Virus record (IMG/VR): IMGVR_UViG_3300047359_001380
Coordinates: 1-23,480 of that record
Strand: one strand, 5' to 3'
Length of the DNA stretch: 23,480 nt
Origin: a virus
Shown here: positions 13,153-21,000 of the stretch, piece by piece
Layout: every line of letters starts with the position of its first letter
Numbering within the stretch: the first letter of the stretch is position 1
The notes under the pieces: model-generated
What the model was told of the DNA's origin: nothing
The model's input: only the letters and a program-made list of their open reading frames with translations
Database searches by the model: none
Position numbers and translations under genes: made by a program

Positions 13153-15399
13153 ATGGTCGAACCAAGTAAAGAGTTACAGTTAGTATTTGATAAAGCAATT
13201 AATGATGCTAAAAAGCTTATGCATGAGTATGTTACTTTAGAGCATCTGCTTTATGCTATTTTTTGTGAAGAAAAGTTCTGTAATATAGTAGGCATGTTTG
13301 GAGCAGACATAGAATATATCAAATCTAATCTTGAACACTATCTTAAAAATAATTTGACTGAAATTATTACTGATAATGATAAAGTTAAACCTAAAAAAAC
13401 GCATACTGTAGAAAGAGTTCTTAATAGAGCATTTACACAAGTTTTATTTGCAGGCAGGAATACTATTGAATTAACTGACGTAGTATTGAGTATGCTTAAT
13501 GAAAGAAAATCTATTTCAGTATTTTATCTAGAAAAAGGCGGCATTGATAAATCCAAGTTTGGAGAATTTTTACATAATGAAATAGAAGAAGGATTGTTAG
13601 AGGAGGACGAAGTTTCTAGCGAAGCAAAACGTGCTCTACGTGCATTTACTACTAATTTAAACGAAGAAGTAAAAAAACAAAAAATTGACCCTATTATAGG
13701 TCGCTCAACTGAATTAGAAAGTTTAGCATTAGCATTAGGACGTAGACAAAAAAATAATGTGCTAATGGTAGGTGATCCTGGTGTTGGTAAAACTGCTATT
13801 GCTGAAGGACTTGCATATAATATCGAAAACGATAATGTTCCTAGCTTTTTAAAAGAGTACAAAGTATATAACCTTGACATTGGAGCTATGCTTGCAGGAT
13901 CAAAGTATAGAGGTGATTTTGAAGAGCGATTCAAACTAGTACTATCAGCATTAACAAAACAAGGTAAAACTATTATGTTTGTTGATGAAGCACATATGAT
14001 GAATGGTGCTGGCGCTGCAGGCGGTGGAAATTCAAATGATTTAGCAAACATGCTAAAGCCTGCTCTTACTAAGGGAGACTTAAAAGTAGTTGCTTCAACT
14101 ACATGGGAAGAATACAGAAAATATTTTGAATCTGATCGTGCATTAATGAGAAGATTTCAAAGAGTAACTATAGGTGAGCCGTCTAATCAAACTACTAAAG
14201 AAATCTTACTAGGCATTAAAAAATATTATGAAGAGTTTCATGGCACTACTATTACAGAAGATGCAATTGATACAGCCATAAAACTAAGTGTAAAATATCA
14301 AAGCGATAAAAAACTTCCTGATAAAGCAATAGATCTAATTGACATTGCGTGTTCAAGATTCAAAGTAACTGATAGTAAAAACAAAGAAAAAATTGTTGAA
14401 GCTACTAATATTGAATTTGAACTTGCTAAAATAGTTGATATGCCAACAGAGCGTATTGCCGAAAAAGAAACAGACAGCCTTGCAAACTTAGAGAAGAATC
14501 TTAAAGGGGTTGTTTATGGTCAAGACGAAGCTATTGAACAAATTGTAGACAAAGTTCTTGTAAATCAAGCAGGTCTGAAAGCAGACGATAAGCCTATTGG
14601 ATCGTTTGTATTCATGGGACCGACAGGCACAGGTAAAACTGAAACTGCAAAACAACTTGCAAAAAATCTTGGTGTTAAACTTATACGTTTTGATATGAGT
14701 GAGTACCAGGAGCGACATAGTGTAGCAAAACTTATTGGGTCGCCTCCAGGATATGTAGGTTATGAAGAGAATAACGGCATCCTAATTACTAAATTACAGG
14801 AATCACCTAACTGTGTACTGCTACTTGACGAAATTGAAAAAGCACACCCGGATGTTTCTCAAATTTTATTGCAACTAATGGATAATGGTAAAGTAACCGG
14901 ATCCAATGGTAAAGTAGCTGATGCACGTAATTGTACACTTATCTTAACAACTAACTTAGGTTCACATAAAGCTGAACAAAATTCAATTGGCTTTACAAGA
15001 GAACTAGAACAACAGTATGAAGACACTGATCTTAAACAGTTCTTTGCACCAGAATTTAGAAATAGACTTGATGGTACAATTACTTTTGCTAAACTAAGCA
15101 AAGAGATAATGATGAAAATTGTTGGCAAATTCCTTGTTGAGCTAAAGGACATGGTTAAAGATAAAGATATTGCACTAACTATTACAGACGATACATTAGA
15201 TTACTTAGTAGATAAAGGATTTGATCCTAAAATGGGTGCAAGACCTTTACAAAGAGTAATCGATAAAGATATCAAACGTAAACTAGCAAGAGAAATGTTA
15301 TTTGGTAAACTGAAAAATGGCGGTTCACTCATTATCGATTATCGTGATAAAGAGATACAGTTGGATTGTGTAGAAGATGAAATCACCGAATCTGCATGA
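13153..15399 (+). CDS. clpA: ClpA-type AAA+ protein unfoldase, full length with ClpP-docking loop
   Basis: At 748 residues it is about as long as E. coli ClpA (758). The N-terminal Clp repeat domain is at about 1-140 (YVTLEHLLYAIF). AAA-1 has Walker A GDPGVGKT (207-214) and FVDEAH (277-281); AAA-2 has GPTGTGKT (489-496) and LLLDEIEKAH (556-565). There is no ClpB/ClpC middle coiled coil. The tripeptide I612-G613-F614 (NSIGFTRE) lies where ClpA carries its IGL loop that docks into ClpP, so it is probably able to feed host ClpP. GARPLQRVI is the sensor-2 region. The protein would unfold substrates at the cost of ATP. The start is ATG at 13153 directly after dnaJ; 23 bases of its end overlap the next gene. 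Confidence 0.93.
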   Translation: MVEPSKELQLVFDKAINDAKKLMHEYVTLEHLLYAIFCEEKFCNIVGMFGADIEYIKSNLEHYLKNNLTEIITDNDKVKPKKTHTVERVLNRAFTQVLFAGRNTIELTDVVLSMLNERKSISVFYLEKGGIDKSKFGEFLHNEIEEGLLEEDEVSSEAKRALRAFTTNLNEEVKKQKIDPIIGRSTELESLALALGRRQKNNVLMVGDPGVGKTAIAEGLAYNIENDNVPSFLKEYKVYNLDIGAMLAGSKYRGDFEERFKLVLSALTKQGKTIMFVDEAHMMNGAGAAGGGNSNDLANMLKPALTKGDLKVVASTTWEEYRKYFESDRALMRRFQRVTIGEPSNQTTKEILLGIKKYYEEFHGTTITEDAIDTAIKLSVKYQSDKKLPDKAIDLIDIACSRFKVTDSKNKEKIVEATNIEFELAKIVDMPTERIAEKETDSLANLEKNLKGVVYGQDEAIEQIVDKVLVNQAGLKADDKPIGSFVFMGPTGTGKTETAKQLAKNLGVKLIRFDMSEYQERHSVAKLIGSPPGYVGYEENNGILITKLQESPNCVLLLDEIEKAHPDVSQILLQLMDNGKVTGSNGKVADARNCTLILTTNLGSHKAEQNSIGFTRELEQQYEDTDLKQFFAPEFRNRLDGTITFAKLSKEIMMKIVGKFLVELKDMVKDKDIALTITDDTLDYLVDKGFDPKMGARPLQRVIDKDIKRKLAREMLFGKLKNGGSLIIDYRDKEIQLDCVEDEITESA

Positions 15400-16078
15400 A
15401 ACAAAAAAACTTTTTTATAAAAAGTATCTTTATAAAATATCCTTAAATAATGAACTTAATCATATTTTTAGAGCCGAACTTCAAAAAAGTAAAAATCTTT
15501 CTTATACAAGAGATAAGCTAGACGAATTTGCTAGTAACTATCGTAATGGTCAGCCATTAGTACAAACATTCTTTAGAACAGAACGTGAAGTACCTATGAA
15601 TCATTACTTAGATGCTAAGAACTTATACTTAATATTAAAGAATCAAAACGGAAATTTTAAAGTTAGAGTCGAAACCGGAACTAGTTTATCTATCTATACT
15701 AACGATGATAATTTATTGGATAACATTACTAATCGTATTCAATATACTTTAGAAAATATATGGAAACCAAATTCTAGAGGAAAACATTTATTAGAACATG
15801 ATACGATTATAGTTGATCGCCCTCCAGAGTTTCCATTTCGAATAATGCTTAAAGATGAAAAGATATCACCTGACTTTGCTAATTGGTTACGTGCAAATAG
15901 AGATAAGTCTAGGATAGGTGATAAAGCATTGCAATGTATTGACGATAATCTACATATGGGAGGGTTTTACTTACATGTACGTGATGAAAAGGTGCTATCA
16001 ATTGTACATATGTTAATAGGACATGCTATACGCGGTGTATACAAATTATTACATATGCCTCCAACTATTGATAAATAG
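15377..16078 (+). CDS. Unknown protein, 233 aa
   Basis: The ATG at 15377 overlaps the clpA end by 23 bases. The product is basic and aromatic at the N-terminus (LFYKKYLYKISL), has a Tyr/Asn-rich middle, then WKPNSRGKHLLEHDTIIVDRPP, FPFRIML (about 152-158), NWLRANRDKSRIGDKA and a final part LHMGGFYLHVRDEK. No signal peptide or membrane helix. I do not recognise a family. The clear strand-turn-strand alternation and conserved-looking basic and aromatic residues suggest a nucleic-acid- or protein-binding fold. Its last codons contain a GATAAATA late promoter that serves the following gene. A function is not assigned. Confidence 0.7.
   Translation: MKSPNLHETKKLFYKKYLYKISLNNELNHIFRAELQKSKNLSYTRDKLDEFASNYRNGQPLVQTFFRTEREVPMNHYLDAKNLYLILKNQNGNFKVRVETGTSLSIYTNDDNLLDNITNRIQYTLENIWKPNSRGKHLLEHDTIIVDRPPEFPFRIMLKDEKISPDFANWLRANRDKSRIGDKALQCIDDNLHMGGFYLHVRDEKVLSIVHMLIGHAIRGVYKLLHMPPTIDK
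16070..16077 (+). promoter_or_regulatory. T4-type late promoter core (GATAAATA) inside the previous gene end
   Basis: GATAAATA at 16070-16077 overlaps the last codons of the 15377 gene. Only five bases separate it from the ATG at 16083, so a late transcript would begin at or within a few bases of the start codon. The same five-base spacing occurs at 22024-22037. Confidence 0.65.
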
Positions 16079-16082
16079 TTAT

Positions 16083-16424
16083 ATGAGCAGTAATAGTGAA
16101 ATAATTTTATCAGCAAACACCCACCCAGGAGATAGTACTTCTGTAGCAGTAGAAAGCTCTCATTTCAAAGGAGACGGATATTACGGTCGTAGCGACGGCT
16201 TGCATACTGTCCAATATAATTATACTGGATTTACTGGAACAATGAAAATAGAAGCTACATTAACTACTACACCTGTAGACGGTGATTGGTTTCAAGTTGA
16301 CAGTATAACACTATCAAATAGTACAGGAAGTACTATTAGTAATTTTACCGGAAATTATGTATGGCTAAAAGCCCAAATAACATATACTGACGGAACTGTA
16401 AATTCAATAGTAATGAATCATTGA
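16083..16424 (+). CDS. Small beta-rich late protein, 113 aa (possible virion protein)
   Basis: The start is ATG at 16083; a longer in-frame reading from 16023 would lie inside the upstream gene and is not needed. The 113 residues are rich in Thr, Ser, Gly and Asn and alternate short strands (TVQYNYTGFTGTMKIEATL, DGDWFQVDSITLSN, GNYVWLKAQITYTDG). The pattern is that of a small beta-sandwich, as in phage decoration or fibre-associated proteins. A late promoter sits 5 bases upstream, which agrees with a virion role. No signal or membrane segment, no Cys. Family not recognised. Confidence 0.65.
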   Translation: MSSNSEIILSANTHPGDSTSVAVESSHFKGDGYYGRSDGLHTVQYNYTGFTGTMKIEATLTTTPVDGDWFQVDSITLSNSTGSTISNFTGNYVWLKAQITYTDGTVNSIVMNH

Positions 16425-16433
16425 GGAAATAAT

Positions 16434-17027
16434 ATGGAACACTTTGTAAGAATAGTAATGGAAAAAGACGAGAGTATAACTAAGCTAGACGAGTCTATAC
16501 TTCCTAATAACGAGGTGTATGAATCAGAGCAAGGTGCAACAGTAATTGAAATACCTTTAGACAGATTACTTGACGAAGATGAAGCAACAGAGTATGCTAA
16601 TCGTTTAGCAAACTATATGTTTGAATCAGGCTTCGAAGACTTTGATATCGAAATTAGTACAGATATGACAGACCCAATTGACGAAGAAACTTATGATGAC
16701 GATGACGAGTTTTATGAAGAATATGGTATGCTTTGGTATAACGAAGATGACGATCCAATGGACGAAGCAGAGTATCAAGGACGTAAAGTAAAATTGGGAA
16801 AGCCAATGGCCGGTGACGTAAAAAAGTTTAAAGTTTACGTTAAGGATCCAAAGACTGGTAATGTTAAAAAAGTTAACTTTGGCCATGGTGGATCAAGTGT
16901 AAAAGGCAAGTCCATGCGTATTAGAAAAAATAATCCTAAAGCACGTAGAAGTTTTAGAGCAAGACATAACTGCGACAATCCAGGTCCACGCACTAAGGCA
17001 CGTTACTGGTCATGTAGGAAGTGGTAA
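16434..17027 (+). CDS. Bipartite protein: acidic N-terminal half, basic Cys module at the C-terminus
   Basis: The 197-residue protein has an acidic first half (DEATEYANRLANYMF, DEETYDDDDEFYEEYG). Around residue 112 it switches abruptly to a basic module beginning YQGRKVKLGKP, then KFKVYVKDPKTGNVKKVNFG, ARRSFRARHNCDNP and ARYWSCRKW at the end. I recall that this C-terminal module, with two Cys about 16 residues apart, recurs in many marine T4-like phage proteins. GAGGAA at 16423-16428 overlaps the previous stop and is the ribosome-binding site. The acidic-basic split may allow self-masking or processing by the prohead protease; function unknown. Confidence 0.75.
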   Translation: MEHFVRIVMEKDESITKLDESILPNNEVYESEQGATVIEIPLDRLLDEDEATEYANRLANYMFESGFEDFDIEISTDMTDPIDEETYDDDDEFYEEYGMLWYNEDDDPMDEAEYQGRKVKLGKPMAGDVKKFKVYVKDPKTGNVKKVNFGHGGSSVKGKSMRIRKNNPKARRSFRARHNCDNPGPRTKARYWSCRKW

Positions 17028-17028
17028 A

Positions 17029-17358
17029 ATGCGTATAGACGAGTTTACAAAACCAGAAGAAGCTCGTATGCCATTTGATGTGGTAGACGATCTTTCTATC
17101 TTTATGCGTAATGATCCTATGTTTTATAGAAAGAAAATGTTTCCTTGCATTATGCAAATGAAAGATGCTTATGGTAGGCAACAAAGTATTGCACCACAAA
17201 AGTTATTAGGACCTATAGTTGACGAAGCTATGGAGTTATATTGCAATAAATTTAAACTAGGTAAAAGAGAAAAAATTTTTAAGCTAGAAGACCGAGATGA
17301 GTGCATTAACAAGGTATATGGCGAAGAAATGAAAATGATTGAATGCGGAGCATACTAA
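17029..17358 (+). CDS. Conserved small late protein, 109 aa
   Basis: It starts one base after the preceding stop, with AGGAAG upstream. The N-terminus MRIDEFTKPEEARMPFD is followed by DDLSIFMRNDPMFYRKKMFP (about 19-38), a helical region and an end with DRDECINKVYGEEM. Mostly alpha-helical and soluble, with three or four Cys. I recall the DLxxFMRNDPxFYR pattern in marine T4-like phage hypotheticals near virion genes. The next gene begins directly after its stop, so the unit 16434-20989 is tightly coupled. No function known. Confidence 0.7.
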   Translation: MRIDEFTKPEEARMPFDVVDDLSIFMRNDPMFYRKKMFPCIMQMKDAYGRQQSIAPQKLLGPIVDEAMELYCNKFKLGKREKIFKLEDRDECINKVYGEEMKMIECGAY

Positions 17359-18375
17359 ATGCTACTCAGGGAATTATACGAAGCTGAAAAAGCTGCATCA
17401 CTAGCATTCGGAAGAATGAATCCTCCTACTATTGGACATAAAAAACTTGTTGACGTTGTAGCATCTCAGCCTGGCGATCCTTTCCTTTTTATAACCCACA
17501 CACAAAAACCTAAAACAGATCCTTTAGATTTTCAAACTAAATTAAAATTTGCAACAAAGTTTTTTCCTAATGTAACTGTTGGAGATAGTGAAGTAAACAC
17601 AATTATAAAAGCACTACAAAAGCTAGAATCAATGGGCTACACAAGTATTACATATGTAGCAGGTAGTGATAGAGTTGAAGACTTTAAAAATCTTATTACC
17701 AAATACAACGGCAAGGACTATAACTTTAATAATATTAGTGTTGTTAGTGCAGGCGAACGTGATCCTGACGCAGATGGTGCTGAAGGTATGAGTGCTAGCA
17801 AAATGCGGGCGTCTGCGATGTCAGATGACTTTGATACATTTAAACAGGGTGTAGTCGATCAGTCATTAGCTAATGCATTATATGACGCAGTACGTAAGGG
17901 CATGGGACTTACCGAGCGTGAACTTAGTAAAGGCGAAGAAAAAGAAAAAGAACGTATTGTCAAAGGAATGAAGAAAGCTAAAGGCGGATTCAAAAAGCGT
18001 TATGGCAAAGATGCGGATGCAGTAATGTATGCAACAGCAACAAAACTTGCTAAAGAAGATAATGTTAACGAAGGCGATCTTGTTTTAGACAAAAGTGCGT
18101 TAGTTAATCACTTACAACAAGAAATAGAACGTTTTGCTCGTGAAGAGGATGATGTAGAAAAGTTAAGCTACATACTAAAACAACTAAGTGGTAAGAAAAT
18201 TAAAACACGTAATAATAGATACTACACTATTAGCGATGAAGATATTCAAGAAGGTATTGGGCGTGTATTAAAGGGACTTAGGGGACCAGGATATTACTCA
18301 TTAGACAAAGACAATCCAGATCATCCAGCAGATATAAGTGATAAACTTAGAAAACGTTTAAAGAAGAAAAAATGA
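17359..18375 (+). CDS. Nucleotidyltransferase (HxGH family) with C-terminal phage modules
   Basis: Residues 1-11 (MLLRELYEAEK) form an acidic amphipathic leader. Then AFGRMNPPTIGHKKL carries the T-x-G-H motif (24-27) and MSASKMRAS (144-152) the S-x-S-K-x-R motif of the cytidylyl/adenylyltransferase superfamily (NMN/pantetheine adenylyltransferase-like fold). Such enzymes join NTP to a phosphorylated substrate, releasing PPi; the substrate is unknown. After about residue 190 come modules not part of the enzyme: KGEEKEKERIVKGMKK with RYGKDADAVMYATATKLA, and SALVNHLQQEIERFA with RNNRYYTISDED, found in other marine phage proteins. So it is a fusion of enzyme and accessory pieces, possibly packed in the head. 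Confidence 0.82.
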   Translation: MLLRELYEAEKAASLAFGRMNPPTIGHKKLVDVVASQPGDPFLFITHTQKPKTDPLDFQTKLKFATKFFPNVTVGDSEVNTIIKALQKLESMGYTSITYVAGSDRVEDFKNLITKYNGKDYNFNNISVVSAGERDPDADGAEGMSASKMRASAMSDDFDTFKQGVVDQSLANALYDAVRKGMGLTERELSKGEEKEKERIVKGMKKAKGGFKKRYGKDADAVMYATATKLAKEDNVNEGDLVLDKSALVNHLQQEIERFAREEDDVEKLSYILKQLSGKKIKTRNNRYYTISDEDIQEGIGRVLKGLRGPGYYSLDKDNPDHPADISDKLRKRLKKKK

Positions 18376-18578
18376 ATATCGAACGACTTAAAGAGCTAGC
18401 AGGTGTAAATGAATACAAAGGCTATACAGAATATACACTAGAAAACATGAGCAAAACTGCTAACGAGCTAAAGAAGAAGGAAAAGAAAAACAATATAAAG
18501 CCTGGAGATAAGGAATGGTTTGAGCTTTGGTTTAGTAAACCTTATATGACAGGAGCAACTTTTAGAGGAAGGAAGTAA
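18372..18578 (+). CDS. Small basic protein with LAGV leader, 68 aa
   Basis: The ATGA start overlaps the previous stop. It begins MNIERLKELAGVNEY, a motif echoed in the truncated last gene (FAKLAGVQLNEGE, about residue 74). The middle is Lys-rich (ELKKKEKKNNIKPGDKEW) and the end is WFSKPYMTGATFRGRK. It is small and basic, likely helical at first and basic at the end, fitting a DNA-associated or head-internal protein. The ELKE/LAGV stretch resembles the (L/I)-x-E sites cut by the T4 prohead protease. No family name is known to me. Confidence 0.6.
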   Translation: MNIERLKELAGVNEYKGYTEYTLENMSKTANELKKKEKKNNIKPGDKEWFELWFSKPYMTGATFRGRK

Positions 18579-18823
18579 TGAGCTTAAAAACTTGGTGGCA
18601 AAGAGTTACTAAAGAAGAATACGAACTAATTTTAACAGTATCTAATGATACATTGGTTCATGCTGACGGAACTAGAACTGAATCTACTAAACAGGTTAAA
18701 TACAAAGCAAAGAAACTTGTAAAGGTAACACCAAAGCACATTATTTTTAAAGATTTAGATAATAATAGAAACGAATTAAAATTTTTGAAACCAATAGAAT
18801 ATCATATTAAGAAGGTGTGGTGA
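18578..18823 (+). CDS. Small protein of unknown function, 81 aa
   Basis: It starts with a TAATG overlap after GGAAGG and is basic. The sequence starts SLKTWWQRVTKEEYELIL and continues as alternating strands (VSNDTLVHADGTRTEST, KQVKYKAKKLVKVTPKHIIF, LKPIEYHIKKVW by key residues), which suggests a small all-beta domain of five or six strands. No Cys, no membrane segment. I do not recognise it. Position within the tightly coupled run of Lys-rich late proteins suggests a virion-associated role. Confidence 0.6.
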   Translation: MSLKTWWQRVTKEEYELILTVSNDTLVHADGTRTESTKQVKYKAKKLVKVTPKHIIFKDLDNNRNELKFLKPIEYHIKKVW

Positions 18824-18824
18824 A

Positions 18825-19019
18825 ATGAAAGTAAATGAAGTAACAGAACAACAACTTATGACAGAAGCAGAATTTGACGAAGCTGCAGGTGAAAAAGATG
18901 CTTGCTATAACAAAGTTAAAAGTCGCTACAAAGTTTGGCCAAGTGCATATGCAAGTGGAGCATTAGTACGCTGTCGAAAAGTAGGCGCAAAGAATTGGGG
19001 CAATAAGTCAAAAAAATGA
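18825..19019 (+). CDS. Small two-Cys module protein, 64 aa
   Basis: The N-terminus (MKVNEVTEQQLMTEAEFDEA) is acidic and amphipathic. The rest (GEKDACYNKVKSRYKVWPSA, then YASGALVRCRKVGAKNWG) is a compact basic module with two Cys (C27 and C50). This module recurs in marine T4-like phages, alone or attached to other proteins. Its stop overlaps the next start (ATGA). The first 20 residues look like a leader, possibly a capsid-targeting sequence. Function unknown. Confidence 0.65.
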   Translation: MKVNEVTEQQLMTEAEFDEAAGEKDACYNKVKSRYKVWPSAYASGALVRCRKVGAKNWGNKSKK

Positions 19020-20989
19020 AGTTCGACGATTTTAAAGAAGGAACACGTTGCTGGAAGGGCTACAAGAAAAAGGGCATGAAAACCATGTTTGGCAAACGTG
19101 TGCCTAATTGTGTAAAGAATGAAGCAGAAGCACAATGCAAAGAAGGCGAATACTTTTGTAATACAGATCAAAAATGCAAACCAATTCCTGATGGTCATAC
19201 AGTGGACAACGATGGAATCCTAGTAAAAGAAGATCTACGTGCATGGTTTGGCAAAGGTAAAAAAGGCGGCGCTGGCGGCGGCGGGTGGGATCGTTACAAT
19301 TCAAAAGGCGAACGCATTGGAAAATGCGGAGATTCTAAACCAGGTGAAGGCAAACCAAAATGTTTAAGCAAGTCTAAGGCAGCAAGTCTTAGATCAAGTG
19401 GTGGTAAAAAAGCTATAAGTAACGCTGTGAAAAGAAAAAGAAAGAATGATCCTAATCCGGACAGACGTGGTAAAGCTAAAAATGTAAAAAATAAAGTAAA
19501 AGACAGTATTGAAGAATACGGTGTTGGCATTGTAACAAAACAAAATGCAACAAAGGATGTACCTGTTGGTGGCGAATACATGAATGTAAAAAAGCTATCA
19601 TTAGATAAAAAACCTAAAAAGAAAACAAAAAAACTTAAAGCAAATTACAATCGCAATGAACTACCACAAATTAAAAACAAGCAACTTGAAAATATCAAAC
19701 ATACTCTTGAAACAGTAAACGTAAAAAAACTTATACCAGTACAAGAGGAACGTATAGTAGAAAACTTTAAAAAGCAAGTAGACAATATTGTTGCAGGCGA
19801 GTACAATCCAATTATAGTTGATAGCAAAAATAGAATTGTTAACGGACATCATAGATATACTGCACTACAAATGCTGGGTATTAAAGAAGCAGATGTTGCT
19901 AGGTTACCTTATACACTAGAACAAATACTAGAAGTTTTTGAAGCACATCATTTTAAAAACCCAAAAAATACTTTTCTTACAAAAGCTGACACAGCATACG
20001 ATTTTCTACGTGTAGGCAAAACAATTTCTAATCTATCTAACGCAAAAAAGAGCGACAACAGAGATGAACCTGATGTAATGGTTGTTCCTTTCGGTGGCGA
20101 AAAAGAAAAGAAACACCTTAAGAAAGGCCTTAAAAAAGCAGGCTACAAAACACAAGACGCCGGTAGTAAGGGTGATGATGCACACGTAGACGAAGATGCA
20201 CATAGTGGTGATATAAAAAAAGTTAAATTTGATGCAGATTTAAAATTACCAAATGGTAAAAATATAGTTTTGCAAGCAGACGATGACGAATATACAAGAG
20301 GACTTGTTATACGTAGTAATGCTGATGGCAGTTATGATTCGTACTATTGGTATAATGATCCTAAAAAGAAATATCCTATTGAAGTTCAAGTTGACGGTAA
20401 GTCAGTTAGTAAAGATGCAAAAAATGTTCACTGGAAATATCATCCAGAGCTAAAAGAAAACAGTCCTGTTGGCATGTCTAAAGACACAGCGGTTGCATTA
20501 GGCAATATGAGCAAGGATACTAGTAAAGCAATTGACAAGTATCAACAAACTAATACTACAGGCAAGACAAGTCGTGCATTTACAGACATTGAAGATGAAT
20601 ATCTAGACATTAGATTACTTGCTATGAAGTTAATTAAAAACGGCTTAGATCCTTACGTAGCATACTACAAAGCAAGTGAAAAAATGCAGTTTGATCCTGC
20701 TATGGTATTTGATTGGATGGGTTCAGAATATAAAGACGAAGAACTCGAAGACTTTATTCCAGTAGAATACGAACGTGATTGGATTAAAAGAGCAGAACTA
20801 GGCATGACTGAAAACTTTGCTGACGGTAAGAAAAAAGGCAAAAGTCGTCCAGGTAGAGTTAAAAAGTCTGGTGCTAGTTGTAAAGGCTCAGTAACTGATC
20901 TACGCAAACGTGCCAAAGGCGCAAGTGGTGAAAAGCGTAAAATGTATCACTGGTGTGCCAACATGAAGAGCGGTCGTTCTAAAAAATAA
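19016..20989 (+). CDS. 657-aa mosaic protein with ParB-like domain and Lys/Cys modules
   Basis: Successive modules can be seen. Residues 1-35: CWKGYKKKGMKTMFGKRVPNC. Residues 40-60: a second Cys cluster (CKEGEYFCNTDQKC). Residues 72-155: DLRAWFGKGKKGGAGGGGWD, with KCGDSKPG, KPKCLSKSKA and a basic tail. Residues 225-310: a ParB/sulfiredoxin-like fold, with VKKLIPVQEE, NPIIVDSKNRIVNGHHRYTA (NGHHR at 276-280). Residues 350-400: VMVVPFGGEKEKKHLKKG. Residues 520-600: a helical acidic part. Residues 605-657: GKSRPGRVKKSGASCKGSV and MYHWCANMKSG. ParB-like domains can be nucleases or NTPases or simply bind DNA; the activity here is unknown. The ATGA start overlaps the 18825 gene. I think it is a head-associated mosaic. 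Confidence 0.7.
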   Translation: MKFDDFKEGTRCWKGYKKKGMKTMFGKRVPNCVKNEAEAQCKEGEYFCNTDQKCKPIPDGHTVDNDGILVKEDLRAWFGKGKKGGAGGGGWDRYNSKGERIGKCGDSKPGEGKPKCLSKSKAASLRSSGGKKAISNAVKRKRKNDPNPDRRGKAKNVKNKVKDSIEEYGVGIVTKQNATKDVPVGGEYMNVKKLSLDKKPKKKTKKLKANYNRNELPQIKNKQLENIKHTLETVNVKKLIPVQEERIVENFKKQVDNIVAGEYNPIIVDSKNRIVNGHHRYTALQMLGIKEADVARLPYTLEQILEVFEAHHFKNPKNTFLTKADTAYDFLRVGKTISNLSNAKKSDNRDEPDVMVVPFGGEKEKKHLKKGLKKAGYKTQDAGSKGDDAHVDEDAHSGDIKKVKFDADLKLPNGKNIVLQADDDEYTRGLVIRSNADGSYDSYYWYNDPKKKYPIEVQVDGKSVSKDAKNVHWKYHPELKENSPVGMSKDTAVALGNMSKDTSKAIDKYQQTNTTGKTSRAFTDIEDEYLDIRLLAMKLIKNGLDPYVAYYKASEKMQFDPAMVFDWMGSEYKDEELEDFIPVEYERDWIKRAELGMTENFADGKKKGKSRPGRVKKSGASCKGSVTDLRKRAKGASGEKRKMYHWCANMKSGRSKK

Positions 20990-21000
20990 TAATTACTAGT

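Noticed and set aside
13153-15399. ClpB instead of ClpA
   Set aside because: ClpB has a long middle coiled-coil insertion and lacks the ClpP loop; here the insertion is missing and IGF is present.
16023-16082. A longer N-terminus for the 16083 gene
   Set aside because: The extra 20 codons lie inside the 15377 gene, are Tyr/Leu-rich and include the late promoter, so ATG 16083 is the better start.
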